Below are positions 1 to 12,108 of a stretch of 12,108 nucleotides of DNA, piece by piece. The position numbers were made by a program, and so were the translations under genes. Each line of letters begins with the position of its first letter. Within the stretch, counting starts at the first letter, position 1. A model generated the notes under the pieces. That model made no database searches. It was not told where the DNA came from and saw only the letters and a program-made list of their open reading frames with translations. Source of the stretch: Caldilinea sp. (GTDB lineage Bacteria; Chloroflexota; Anaerolineae; Caldilineales; Caldilineaceae); the NCBI GenBank assembly GCA_025055055.1, contig JANWYX010000252.1, forward strand, positions 1-12,108, given 5' to 3'.

Positions 1-1
1 G

Positions 2-256
<255 letters not shown>

Positions 257-512
257 CAATATCCGTTCGCATGAAACGAAAACATTCCACGAACCTCTGT
301 CCGGACGCATTCTGCCCGGCAGGGAGCGTTGCATCACGACGTCATAGATCACTCGGAACCGGGCTTTAGTTTACAGATTTACAATTTTCTAACGCTTAAA
401 TTCTCTAATGAACGTGCGCTTAATTAAAGCGAAGAAGACTGACAAAATCTTCGGCGACGGTCGTCCCTCTGTAGCCAGACTTCTCTGGAGCGCGCAATGA
501 AAAACGAACCCA
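257..512. other. Intergenic region between glgB and the regulator gene
   Basis: No further gene is visible here beyond the short mini-ORF at 497-532. Seen directly: an interrupted palindrome CTGCC-C-GGCAG at 312-322, an AT-rich patch at 366-428 with two TTTACA hexamers (370-375 and 378-383), and a 6-bp inverted repeat CGAAGA/TCTTCG at 430-435 and 448-453. The AT-rich patch is the most promoter-like part, but neither TTTACA has a good -10 hexamer at 16-18 bp, so no promoter is called. No convincing intrinsic terminator follows glgB. The inverted repeat could form a small hairpin in the leader of the regulator mRNA. Confidence 0.4.
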
Positions 513-532
513 ATGAGCACCTTCTCAGATAA
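497..532 (+). CDS. Possible 11-codon leader mini-ORF overlapping the regulator start
   Basis: ATG at 497-499 opens a frame of 11 codons (MKNEPNEHLLR) that ends with TAA at 530-532, 17 bp beyond the start codon of the regulator gene (513). A GGAG sequence at 487-490 lies 6 nt before this ATG, the normal Shine-Dalgarno distance. The regulator ATG at 513 is 22 nt from the same GGAG and has no purine-rich site of its own. Its frame is closed upstream by a TGA at 498-500. Ribosomes may therefore load on the mini-ORF and restart at 513. This is inference from spacing; the mini-ORF has no recognisable product. Confidence 0.35.
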   Translation: MKNEPNEHLLR

Positions 533-1617
533 GAGCTCAAATAAAAGTCAACAAAATAATAAGGCGTCAATCCTATTGGTGGAAGACGATGCCGACCTCA
601 ATGTGGCGCTCACCGAGATGCTGCAGTTCTATGGCTATCAAGTCACAGGCGTCTACAATGGCCGCGAGGCGCTCGATATGCTCCATCGCTTCGTTCCAGA
701 TGTGATCATCTGCGACATCGCCATGCCTGTGATGGATGGGTATACGTTCCTACAGCGTCTGCGCAACGATCCGGAGCTCCGGCTATTGCCCGTCATTTTT
801 CTTACCGCCTACGGCGCAGCCGAAAACCGGCGCCGCGCCAAAGCGATCGGCGTCGAAGACTATCTGACCAAACCGGTTGATCCCAAGGACCTGGTGGCCT
901 CCATCGAAAATGCGCTCCAGCGACGTCAGTTGATCGAGGCGGAAATCGAGCGCAACATGGAGCAGCTGCGCAGCCAGATCGTCGGTCTGTTGCAGCACGA
1001 GTTTCGCAACCCGTTGACCTTTATCCTGGGCTATGCAGAGCTGCTGGCCGCCAGCGACGACTCCATCGCCGCAGAAGAGCTGCGCATGGTGGCCCAAGCC
1101 ATTTTGGAGGGGGGGCGGCGCCTGCAGCATTTGATCGAGAACTTTTTGCTGATGGCGGAACTCCAGAGCCTGTCAGGCGCGCCCCAGCACGTCGAACCGA
1201 TCGACCCATATACACTTTGGAACGATGTTTTTCGCGAGTTCGCCGATTGCTCCCAACTCAAACTGCCGGAGGCGGAGTCAAATCCTCAAGAAATCGACGC
1301 CATCATAAATGGGGATGTCCGTCTTCTCTCCGAAGCATTGCGACGATTGCACGAATATGCACAGCGCGTCTGCAAATCTGGCTCGGATGGCTCGGGGACT
1401 GTGGAAAGCGGCGTCACGTACAATGCACCCTATATCGGTTTTTATTTTCGCTGCAATCACGCCGAAATGCTGACGCCACCGCTACACGAAGACGCAGAAG
1501 CGATCAAACAGGCATGGATAAACGAAATTGACACCGACCTCAGCCTAACCATTGCGCGCAGCGTCGCCCGATTGCACGGGGGGCGCTTGACCGTCGACCA
1601 TGGAGCAGAAAAAACGC

Positions 1618-2601
<984 letters not shown>

Positions 2602-2605
2602 TTTC

Positions 2606-2612
2606 TGCCCCA
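2606..2612 (-). promoter_or_regulatory. Ribosome-binding site of mevalonate kinase (TGGGGCA type)
   Basis: On the minus strand TGGGGCA precedes the ATG, with the GGGG core 6 nt from the start codon. It is not a standard GGAGG site. The same heptamer occurs before the phosphodiesterase start (3377-3383). Confidence 0.4.
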
Positions 2613-2618
2613 GTGCCG

Positions 2619-3374
2619 TCAGGCCGGCGAAATTGCAGGCAAAGCCAGCCCCATCATAATTTGATCGGGGACGTCGGTGATGATGACGTCGACGCCCAAC
2701 GCGGCGAGGCGTTGCGCCTCTTCGACGGCGTTGACCGTCCATGTATTGACGGCCGCGGGCAGGCTGCGCGCCCACGCCATGAACTCGGCGTCGATCAAGG
2801 CGTGATGGGGATGTTGCGCCTCCGGTCGAAGCGGCGGTCCGGCCCACATGTTTCGCAAGAAGACCGGCATCGAGGCGTCGTAAAGCACGCCGAGAGCGAT
2901 CTTAGCGTCGAGATAGCGCATTTTGATCAGAGTGATCGGGTTGAAGCTGGAAACGATCACCCGGTCGTAGAGTTTGCGCTCACGGATGAGCGCCGCCACG
3001 CCGTCGGAGGCGTCATCGGCGTAGGGGTGCATGCTCTTGATCTCGATGTTCAACCGACAGCGATCGCCGACGAGCTCGAGCACTTCTTCCAGAAACGGAA
3101 TCTGAACGCCCGCGAACTTCGGGTCGAAATATCCGCCTGCGTCGAGTCTACGCAGCTCCGCTGCGGTCATCTGCTCGACACGCCCTTGGCCGTTCGTCGT
3201 CTTATCGACGGTGAAATCATGGATGACGACGAGACGCCCATCGGCGCTGCGGTGAACGTCCAGCTCGATGCCGGCCACGCCCATCTCCAGTGCGCGCGCA
3301 AAGGCGGGCAGGGTGTTCTCCGGCGCCGCGCGACGAGCTCCGCGGTGTGCAAAGACAGCAGGTTTTGCGCTCAT
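2619..3374 (-). CDS. Glycerophosphodiester phosphodiesterase (GDPD family, UgpQ-like)
   Basis: The enzyme hydrolyses glycerophosphodiesters, products of phospholipid deacylation, to sn-glycerol 3-phosphate and an alcohol. It is 251 residues long, normal for the small cytoplasmic type. The metal and catalytic residues are visible: H10-R11 in FAHRGA, E19-N20 in APENT, E37 and D39 in GIELDVH, H52 in VIHD. NIEIK supplies a further acidic ligand. The C-terminus holds the expected late motifs VNTWTVN and GVDVIITDVP. There is no signal peptide, so it acts inside the cell. The ATG at 3374 is preceded by a TGGGGCA site and lies 10 nt after the stop of the Mrr-like gene; the mevalonate kinase gene follows after 17 nt. 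Its partner in the operon may be lipid turnover, but the sequence does not show a specific substrate. Confidence 0.9.
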   Translation of the reverse strand: MSAKPAVFAHRGARRAAPENTLPAFARALEMGVAGIELDVHRSADGRLVVIHDFTVDKTTNGQGRVEQMTAAELRRLDAGGYFDPKFAGVQIPFLEEVLELVGDRCRLNIEIKSMHPYADDASDGVAALIRERKLYDRVIVSSFNPITLIKMRYLDAKIALGVLYDASMPVFLRNMWAGPPLRPEAQHPHHALIDAEFMAWARSLPAAVNTWTVNAVEEAQRLAALGVDVIITDVPDQIMMGLALPAISPA

Positions 3375-3376
3375 AT

Positions 3377-3383
3377 TGCCCCA
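3377..3383 (-). promoter_or_regulatory. Ribosome-binding site of the phosphodiesterase gene (TGGGGCA type)
   Basis: The heptamer TGGGGCA on the minus strand puts a GGGG core 4 nt before the ATG at 3374. It is identical to the heptamer before the mevalonate kinase start, so this may be a locally favoured weak site. Confidence 0.35.
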
Positions 3384-3384
3384 T

Positions 3385-4023
3385 TTACTTCTTGCTCAGC
3401 TCAACCAGTTGCTTGCCGTCGATGAGCTGCATCGGCTTGCCCGCAGCCCAGCGCCGCGCCTCCTCGCTGATCGGACCGCTGGTCACCAGGTAGCTGTACA
3501 CTGCGCCTTCGTGTATCATGGTGCCGTACAGATCGCGTACAACACTGGCCCCGACGGTGGAATTCCGATAGCGTTTGCATTGCACGATCGCTTTCTGACC
3601 GAGGCGGTCGGTGACAAGCACATCGACGCCGCCATCTTTGGTGTCGCGCACGTTGATCACCCGAAAGCCGCGACGCACAAAGAGGCGTTCCGCCACATAC
3701 GCCTCGAACTCGCCGGGGGTCAGCGCCATCAGCTGCTCCTGGCTCAGCGGCTTCCAACGTACGCCGAGATGGCGCTTCTGCCCCAGCGCCTTCCACCAGC
3801 CGATCCCCACTGCAATACCCAGAACAATGCTTGCGATGAGCAGAAGCGTATGCAGCGTCCGCCACCGGGCGACACCTTCGGTCCAAAGCAATAGTCCCAA
3901 TCCACCGTAAACTGCCAACCACAAGGCGCTGCCCAGCCAAAGCAAGGGGCTAACCGGCGGCCTTTGCTGCGATGAGGAGACTTTCCACGGGAGAAAGTTC
4001 AGGAAAAAGGTGCGCTGGGACAT
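3385..4023 (-). CDS. Membrane-anchored Mrr-type restriction endonuclease-like protein
   Basis: The protein has 212 residues from the ATG at 4023. Two hydrophobic segments near the N-terminus (about 26-47 and 57-77) are followed by a soluble domain with an Mrr-type nuclease fold. An acidic residue lies in GEFEAYVAERLF, then GGVDVLVTD with D134 and VQCKRYR with Q148 and K150, which is the D-(Q)xK core of this family. The late motif SYLVTSGPISEEARRWA is also typical. The usual role is metal-dependent DNA cleavage, but no specificity domain or methyltransferase is nearby, so a restriction role is unproven. The membrane hairpin would tether the nuclease domain. A GTG at 4044 in the same frame would add seven residues, but neither start has a strong binding site. 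The gene lies 52 nt after the DUF59 gene and 10 nt before the phosphodiesterase gene. Confidence 0.75.
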   Translation of the reverse strand: MSQRTFFLNFLPWKVSSSQQRPPVSPLLWLGSALWLAVYGGLGLLLWTEGVARWRTLHTLLLIASIVLGIAVGIGWWKALGQKRHLGVRWKPLSQEQLMALTPGEFEAYVAERLFVRRGFRVINVRDTKDGGVDVLVTDRLGQKAIVQCKRYRNSTVGASVVRDLYGTMIHEGAVYSYLVTSGPISEEARRWAAGKPMQLIDGKQLVELSKK

Positions 4024-4075
4024 GGCTCGATGGTGGCAATGCACGTGGTGAAGATCCGCGCGCCCAAGGCATGGC

Positions 4076-4486
<411 letters not shown>

Positions 4487-4489
4487 GCA

Positions 4490-4495
4490 CTCCTC
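4490..4495 (-). promoter_or_regulatory. Ribosome-binding site deciding the DUF59 start
   Basis: GAGGAG on the minus strand sits 3 nt before the ATG at 4486 and overlaps the TGA stop codon of the epimerase gene (4494-4496). It favours 4486 over the earlier ATG at 4501 and would couple translation of the two genes. Confidence 0.6.
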
Positions 4496-4898
4496 ACCCA
4501 TGTGTTTTTTGCAGCACTTCGATCATCAGGCCATGGGCGGCCTTTGGATGAATGAAGGCGATCAGGCCGTGCACTCCCTGCCGTGGGCTTTCATCGATAA
4601 GCCGCACGCCTGCGCTGCGCAGTTCGGCCAACGTCGTCTCGATGTCATCCACCTCATAGCAGACATGATGCGTTCCTTCGCCTCGATTCGCAAGAAAGCG
4701 CGCTGTGCCGCTTTCACTGTCGGTCGGCGAGATCAGCTCGATTGTGCTGTTGCCTGCGTCCAGAAAGGCCGCAACCACCTTTTGCTCCGGGATCTCCACC
4801 CGTTCTAACAGCTTAAAGCCGAGCTGGGTACAATACGTCTGCAATGTGGCGTCGATGTCGTGGACAACGAGGCCCACGTGATCTAACCGTTTGAACAT
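4494..4898 (-). CDS. mce: Methylmalonyl-CoA epimerase (VOC superfamily)
   Basis: The enzyme interconverts (S)- and (R)-methylmalonyl-CoA, linking propionyl-CoA carboxylation to methylmalonyl-CoA mutase. The 134-residue protein consists of two paired VOC modules. Metal-ligand candidates are H7 in LDHVGLVV, E54 in TIELIS, H78 in GEGTHHVCYEVDD and E127 in GLMIEVLQ. The spacing fits this family, and SAGVRLIDESPR followed by FIHPK is typical of methylmalonyl-CoA epimerases. The ATG at 4898 fits the usual N-terminus and has AAGGA 9 nt upstream. The frame stays open upstream to 5090, but that part runs through a terminator hairpin and has no family similarity. It is the first gene of the five-gene operon. 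The mutase and carboxylase are not in the window. Confidence 0.88.
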   Translation of the reverse strand: MFKRLDHVGLVVHDIDATLQTYCTQLGFKLLERVEIPEQKVVAAFLDAGNSTIELISPTDSESGTARFLANRGEGTHHVCYEVDDIETTLAELRSAGVRLIDESPRQGVHGLIAFIHPKAAHGLMIEVLQKTHG

Positions 4899-4927
4899 AA
4901 TGCATTTTCCTTTAGAGAGACTGTGTG

Positions 4928-4966
4928 CATCTTTCCCATCGGGCGCAGCGCCGCCAACATCTTTCC
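4928..4966 (-). repeat. Composite element: two 9-bp direct repeats flanking a central palindrome
   Basis: On the plus strand CATCTTTCC occurs at 4928-4936 and again at 4958-4966, exactly 30 bp apart. The near-palindrome GGCGC-A-GCGCC (4942-4952) lies exactly between them, with 5 bp on each side. It falls in the leader of the epimerase operon, just downstream of the candidate promoter. It could be an operator or an RNA structure, or could be chance. Confidence 0.35.
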
Positions 4967-4971
4967 TGTTA

Positions 4972-5000
4972 ATCCTAACCCACGTCGCCGCCCTCGGCAA
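4972..5000 (-). promoter_or_regulatory. Candidate promoter of the epimerase operon
   Basis: Minus-strand TTGCCG (4995-5000) and TAGGAT (4972-4977) are separated by 17 bp, each matching four of six bases of the sigma-70 consensus. Transcription would start near 4965 and give a leader of about 65 nt. The -35 hexamer overlaps the T-tract of the preceding terminator. A promoter is expected in this gap because the terminator isolates the operon, but the match is weak. Confidence 0.3.
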
Positions 5001-5057
5001 AAAGATGCAAAGACGTCGAGTCCGGAGCGCCCGAGGCGCCTTCCTCGACGTCTTTGC
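4999..5057 (-). terminator. Strong intrinsic terminator of the glycosidase operon
   Basis: A perfect 14-bp inverted repeat GCAAAGACGTCGAG / CTCGACGTCTTTGC spans 5007-5020 and 5044-5057. The 23-nt interior can fold further through GCGCC/GGCGC (5027-5031 and 5035-5039). On the minus strand the stem is followed after 3 nt by five T (4999-5003), and it lies 30 nt past the TGA of the last glycosidase gene. There is no T-tract on the plus-strand side, so it acts on minus-strand transcription. Confidence 0.85.
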
Positions 5058-5086
5058 GTTGGAGGCGTGAACGTTCTGGGGCGTGG

Positions 5087-9254
<4,168 letters not shown>

Positions 9255-9255
<1 letters not shown>

Positions 9256-10592
9256 CAGGAGCCTTTCTGTAAGATTTGATTGCCTTTTTCGTCCATCTGC
9301 GCGGCAGCCTGTGCTGCTGTGACTTTATTCGCCCACAACAGATCGAAGTTTGGGGAAATGACCTCGTTGAGCAACTCCTGCGACCTGCTGTGGTAGACGT
9401 CGCCGAGACGCGCCTCAAAAATAGACGCCAGCGTGATGTCGAACCCGTCGGGCATCCCCTCAAACATGACCTCTGACTCGCGCGCCTCTTTGCGCAGAGG
9501 AATCCAGTCGTGGTTGACCGCCATCGTCTGCTGATAGTCTGTCGCCGACCAACGCGCAAACTCGAACGCACCTTCAGGGGCCTTACTATCGCGGGGGATC
9601 ACCCAGCCACCGAACCAAAAGGCCGGCACGCGCGCGTCGATCCATTTCGGCAAAGGAGCGATGCCCCAACGGAACGCAACATCTTTATAGCCGGATAGCG
9701 ACCAGCTCCCATCCACCAACATCCCGGCCTTGCCGGCCTGAAAGAGGCTGGTTCCCGGCGCCAGAAATTGGGCTTGACTGAAGGTGGGCGCCAGGTTGTC
9801 CTTCCAAAGCAGGTCTTGAAGGAACTGCAACGCCTGCACGTTAGGCGGCTCGCTCATCTGCATGCGCGTTGGCTCGACGATGCGGTCGAAAAAGGCGCCA
9901 CCCATCGCCCAGGCCAACGTCTGCGCGCCCCACCAGGTATGGAGAACGCCGAGATCAAAGCCCCATTGCGTGACCTGCTCACCTTCGCCTTGCTTCAGCT
10001 GCTTCGACGCTTCGATCAAGGCCTCCCAAGTATAGTTTTCATCCGGATAGGGAAGGCCGGCCTCCTCTAACAGGTCTTTGTTGTAGTAGAGAGCAAGAAT
10101 TTGAAAATTCTCTGGCAACGCATAGAGATTTTCGCCGTCGAAGCGCCACACCTCGTATAAAGCGACGGGATACTGTTCGGGATCCATCAATTCCGGCGCA
10201 GCGTCGACGAACGGCTGAAGGTTGCGCAACAAGCCGGCTTTGTAATGCCCATAGGCCTGGATATCCCAAAAATAGATGTCGTACGGATCTCTGGCAGCGT
10301 AAGAGAGATCGATTTTCGACCAATATTGATCCCAGGGCAGCAATTGGAGATTGACTTCAACGGCGCCTTTGTGCAGCTCGTTGAAGTCTGCAGCGCGCTT
10401 TTTAAAATTGTCGTCGATGATCGGGCCGTTGCTCCACATTAGGGCGCGGACGACCTGCACGGCGGCCGGCGCGCCGTCCTGCACCGTCGGCGCCAGCGGC
10501 GTAGCGCAAGCCGCCAAGGAACCGGTCGCCAGGAGCATTGCGCCGGCTGCGGTTGATTTGAGAAACTCTCTTCGGCTGAGCGGCGTAAACAT
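9255..10592 (-). CDS. Carbohydrate ABC transporter substrate-binding lipoprotein (CUT1 type, Tat signal)
   Basis: This binding protein captures the sugar outside the membrane and delivers it to the two permeases encoded upstream. From the ATG at 10592 it has 445 residues, normal for the class. The signal is SRREFLK (6-12), a twin-arginine motif, then a hydrophobic stretch and the lipobox LAAC with Cys29 as the lipidation site. The mature part shows binding-protein features: FNELHKGAVEVNLQLLPWDQYWSKI, an FWDIQAYG region, LYYNKDLLEEAGLPYP and WVIPRDSKAPEGAFEFARW. The aromatic-rich sequence fits a sugar ligand, but the ligand cannot be named. TTG at 10616 and ATG at 10601 are in frame; 10592 is preferred because AAGGAGG ends 9 nt before it. 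The downstream glycosidase ATG shares one base with its stop codon. Confidence 0.9.
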
Positions 10593-10601
10593 CTTGGGCA
10601 T

Positions 10602-10608
10602 CCTCCTT
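10602..10608 (-). promoter_or_regulatory. Ribosome-binding site deciding the binding-protein start
   Basis: AAGGAGG on the minus strand directly abuts the ATG at 10601, leaving no room for initiation there. It lies 9 nt before the ATG at 10592, a workable distance. This sets the start at MFTPLSRREFLK and keeps the twin-arginine motif close to the N-terminus. Confidence 0.7.
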
Positions 10609-10682
10609 GTACTCAATGAACGATTGGAACAATCTCACCATCCGTACAGAAAGCCTCAACACATTGCTTGAAAAGTCGCAGA

Positions 10683-10706
10683 TGACGTCGGACCCCGCCC
10701 ACGTCA
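10683..10706 (-). other. Inverted repeat over the permease stop codon
   Basis: TGACGT (10683-10688) and ACGTCA (10701-10706) form a perfect 6-bp inverted repeat with a 12-nt loop, and one arm contains the permease stop codon. On the minus strand TTTT follows only about 8 nt after the stem, so this is a poor terminator. It could slow decay of the permease message or limit read-through. The gap of 111 nt to the binding-protein gene is the largest inside this operon. Confidence 0.35.
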
Positions 10707-11585
10707 CCCGCGGATGCCGGTCGTTACAATCCCGCGCACAAAGTAGCGTTGCGCAGCGATAAAGATAATCAAAGGAGGTGCCAACGAAATGGCCGCAGCC
10801 GCCATCAAGATGTGCATTTGAGGGCCGACGCGTGGCGACCCCTGGAAATAGGAAAGCGCCACGGCAATCGTGCGGTGCGCTTCATCGGTCAGATAGATCA
10901 AGGGCGAGAAAAAGTCGTTGTATGTCCAGACAAAGGTGAAGACCGCCACCGTTGCCAGCACCGGCTTGCTCAACGGAAACATGATACGCCAGTAAATCTG
11001 AAAAGAGTTGGCGCCGTCAATCTTGGCTGCATCCTCCAGATCAATGGGGATGGTTAGATAGAACTGGCGCATCAAGAAGATGAAAAAGGCACTACCGAAG
11101 TAGGCAGGGACAATCAACGGTAGAAAGGTGTTCACCCATCCCAAAGCATTGAACAACAGATAGGTCGGTACCAACGTCACAGCGCCCGGCAGCATCAGAG
11201 TGGCGAGCAGGACAAGAAAAATAAAATCCAATCCCGGCGCTCGAAAGCGCGCGAAGCCATAGGCGCTGAGGGAACAGGAGAAGAGGGTGCCGATCATGAC
11301 CATGAAGACAATAAAAAAGGTGTTGAAAGCATACAGATGCATCGGGATCAGCGTCACGGCTTCAACGAAATTGCCAAACTGAGGCGGAATCGGAAACCAG
11401 ACCGGCGGCAGCGCAAAGACCTGGGCCGGCGTCTTGAGTGCCGTGGAAATCATCCAATAGAAGGGCAGAATCAACAGGGCGGCGCCGAGAAGGGCGATCA
11501 CGGTGCTCAGAGTCAGCCGAATGCGCTCCTGCCCTCGCTTCGTACGCCAGAAGGGAAGCGGCCGATGGCGTTGCGTTGCGTTCAC
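10704..11585 (-). CDS. Carbohydrate ABC transporter permease (CUT1, MalG/MsmG type)
   Basis: This is one of two inner-membrane subunits forming the sugar channel. From the GTG at 11585 it has 293 residues and about six membrane segments (near 26-46, 86-108, 120-142, 150-171, 209-231 and 260-278). The conserved EAA loop that contacts the ATPase is DLEDAAKIDGANSFQIYWR, ending at IMFPLSKP (182-208). The C-terminal RYFVRGIVTTGIRG is typical of the MalG-like member of the pair. The GTG overlaps the stop of the preceding permease gene as GTGA, with AAGGAGG 8 nt upstream (11594-11600), inside that gene's last codons. The frame stays open upstream to 11681, but that part has no permease similarity and overlaps the other gene. 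Confidence 0.92.
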   Translation of the reverse strand: MNATQRHRPLPFWRTKRGQERIRLTLSTVIALLGAALLILPFYWMISTALKTPAQVFALPPVWFPIPPQFGNFVEAVTLIPMHLYAFNTFFIVFMVMIGTLFSCSLSAYGFARFRAPGLDFIFLVLLATLMLPGAVTLVPTYLLFNALGWVNTFLPLIVPAYFGSAFFIFLMRQFYLTIPIDLEDAAKIDGANSFQIYWRIMFPLSKPVLATVAVFTFVWTYNDFFSPLIYLTDEAHRTIAVALSYFQGSPRVGPQMHILMAAAAISLAPPLIIFIAAQRYFVRGIVTTGIRG

Positions 11586-12108
11586 GACGCCTTCCTCCTT
11601 TCGCTTTCGTAGTACACCCACATCGGCGATGATTTGAAGACCAGCAGCGTTAGACCCAGAACAATGGCGAAGAGCACCCATGCCATGGCCGAGGCGTATC
11701 CCATCTTTAAATAAAGAAATGCCTGACGATAGAGATAGAGCGACAAAAATAAGGTGGCGTTGTTCGGGCCGCCGCCGGTCATTACGTAGGCGTCTGTAAA
11801 TAGTTGCAGCGCGCCGATGATGCCGAGCACCAGATTAAAAAAGGTGACGTGGGAGATCATGGGCAAAGTAATGTAGCGGAATTTCGCCTGCTCGGTGGCG
11901 CCGTCGATCTCGGCGGCCTCGTACAGCTCCGAAGGAATGCCTTGCAGGCCGGCCAGATAGATCAACATGGCGCCGCCTAAGCCCCAAAAGCTGGCAATGA
12001 TAATGGCCGTCAGCGCCCAGCGCTCATCGGTCAACCACATAGGGCCTCGGATGCCGATTTTTCCCAACAGAATGTTCACCATCCCGAATTGTGCGTTGAA
12101 AAGCCAGC
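11582..12108 (-). CDS. Carbohydrate ABC transporter permease (CUT1, MalF/MsmF type), N-terminus outside window
   Basis: This is the partner permease, cut by the right edge. The frame stays open to the edge (WLFNAQFG before the methionine at 12082), so that methionine is internal. Visible are about four membrane segments and the EAA loop SELYEAAEIDGATEQAKFR ending at YITLPMIS, the contact site for the ATPase. TGGGPNNAT (near 102-110 from the internal methionine) and the closing KSSPMWVYYESERR segment are typical of MalF-like permeases. It ends at TGA 11582-11584, overlapping the next permease by 4 bp. Promoter, N-terminus and any regulator of the operon lie to the right of the window. Its ATPase partner is not in view. 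Confidence 0.9.
   Translation of the reverse strand, partial: WLFNAQFGMVNILLGKIGIRGPMWLTDERWALTAIIIASFWGLGGAMLIYLAGLQGIPSELYEAAEIDGATEQAKFRYITLPMISHVTFFNLVLGIIGALQLFTDAYVMTGGGPNNATLFLSLYLYRQAFLYLKMGYASAMAWVLFAIVLGLTLLVFKSSPMWVYYESERRKAS

Noticed and set aside
420..427. TTAATTAA palindrome upstream of the regulator
   Set aside because: A short AT palindrome in an AT-rich gap, with no second copy or neighbouring structure to support a function.
1109..1115. Run of seven G in the regulator gene, possible phase-variable tract
   Set aside because: It encodes an ordinary Glu-Gly-Gly-Arg stretch in frame and is only seven bases long; one sequence gives no sign of length variation.
10622..10634. Small inverted repeat GATTG-GAA-CAATC before the binding-protein gene
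   Set aside because: Five base pairs and a 3-nt loop are too short to call an operator or terminator without a second copy.

Overview
The window comes from a bacterial chromosome with fairly GC-rich coding sequence and dense gene packing. Three things together fit a heterotrophic member of the Chloroflexota (Anaerolineae or Caldilineae type): a mevalonate kinase, a methylmalonyl-CoA epimerase, and a carbohydrate ABC operon whose binding protein carries a Tat-type lipoprotein signal. That placement is inferred from gene content and protein style; no marker gene is present. No rRNA, tRNA, CRISPR array, IS element or phage gene was seen.

Left end, plus strand (1-1688): the 3' end of a glycogen branching enzyme gene (glgB), a 256-bp gap, then a response-regulator/histidine-kinase hybrid whose phospho-acceptor sites are intact but whose ATP-binding domain looks degenerate. 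The only good ribosome-binding site before this gene serves an overlapping 11-codon mini-ORF, not the gene itself.

Middle, minus strand (4898 down to 1618): five closely spaced genes, probably one operon. In transcription order they are methylmalonyl-CoA epimerase, a DUF59/MIP18-type Fe-S assembly protein, a membrane-anchored Mrr-type nuclease, a glycerophosphodiester phosphodiesterase and mevalonate kinase. The mevalonate kinase gene runs 71 bp into the 3' end of the convergent regulator gene. A weak promoter candidate and a composite repeat lie in the leader of this operon.

Right part, minus strand (12108 down to 5087): a carbohydrate uptake and degradation operon. In order it holds a 5'-truncated CUT1 permease, a second permease, a Tat/lipobox sugar-binding protein, and two different clan GH-D (GH36-like) glycosidases. 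Three of the four junctions are overlaps (GTGA, TGATG, GTGA). A strong intrinsic terminator at 4999-5057 ends the operon. The likely role is import of alpha-galactosides or related oligosaccharides followed by cytoplasmic hydrolysis. No transport ATPase or dedicated regulator is in view.

The most unusual points are the second glycosidase, which lacks several standard GH36 active-site signatures, the Cys/His-rich inserts after the catalytic strand in both glycosidases, and the degenerate kinase domain of the regulator.
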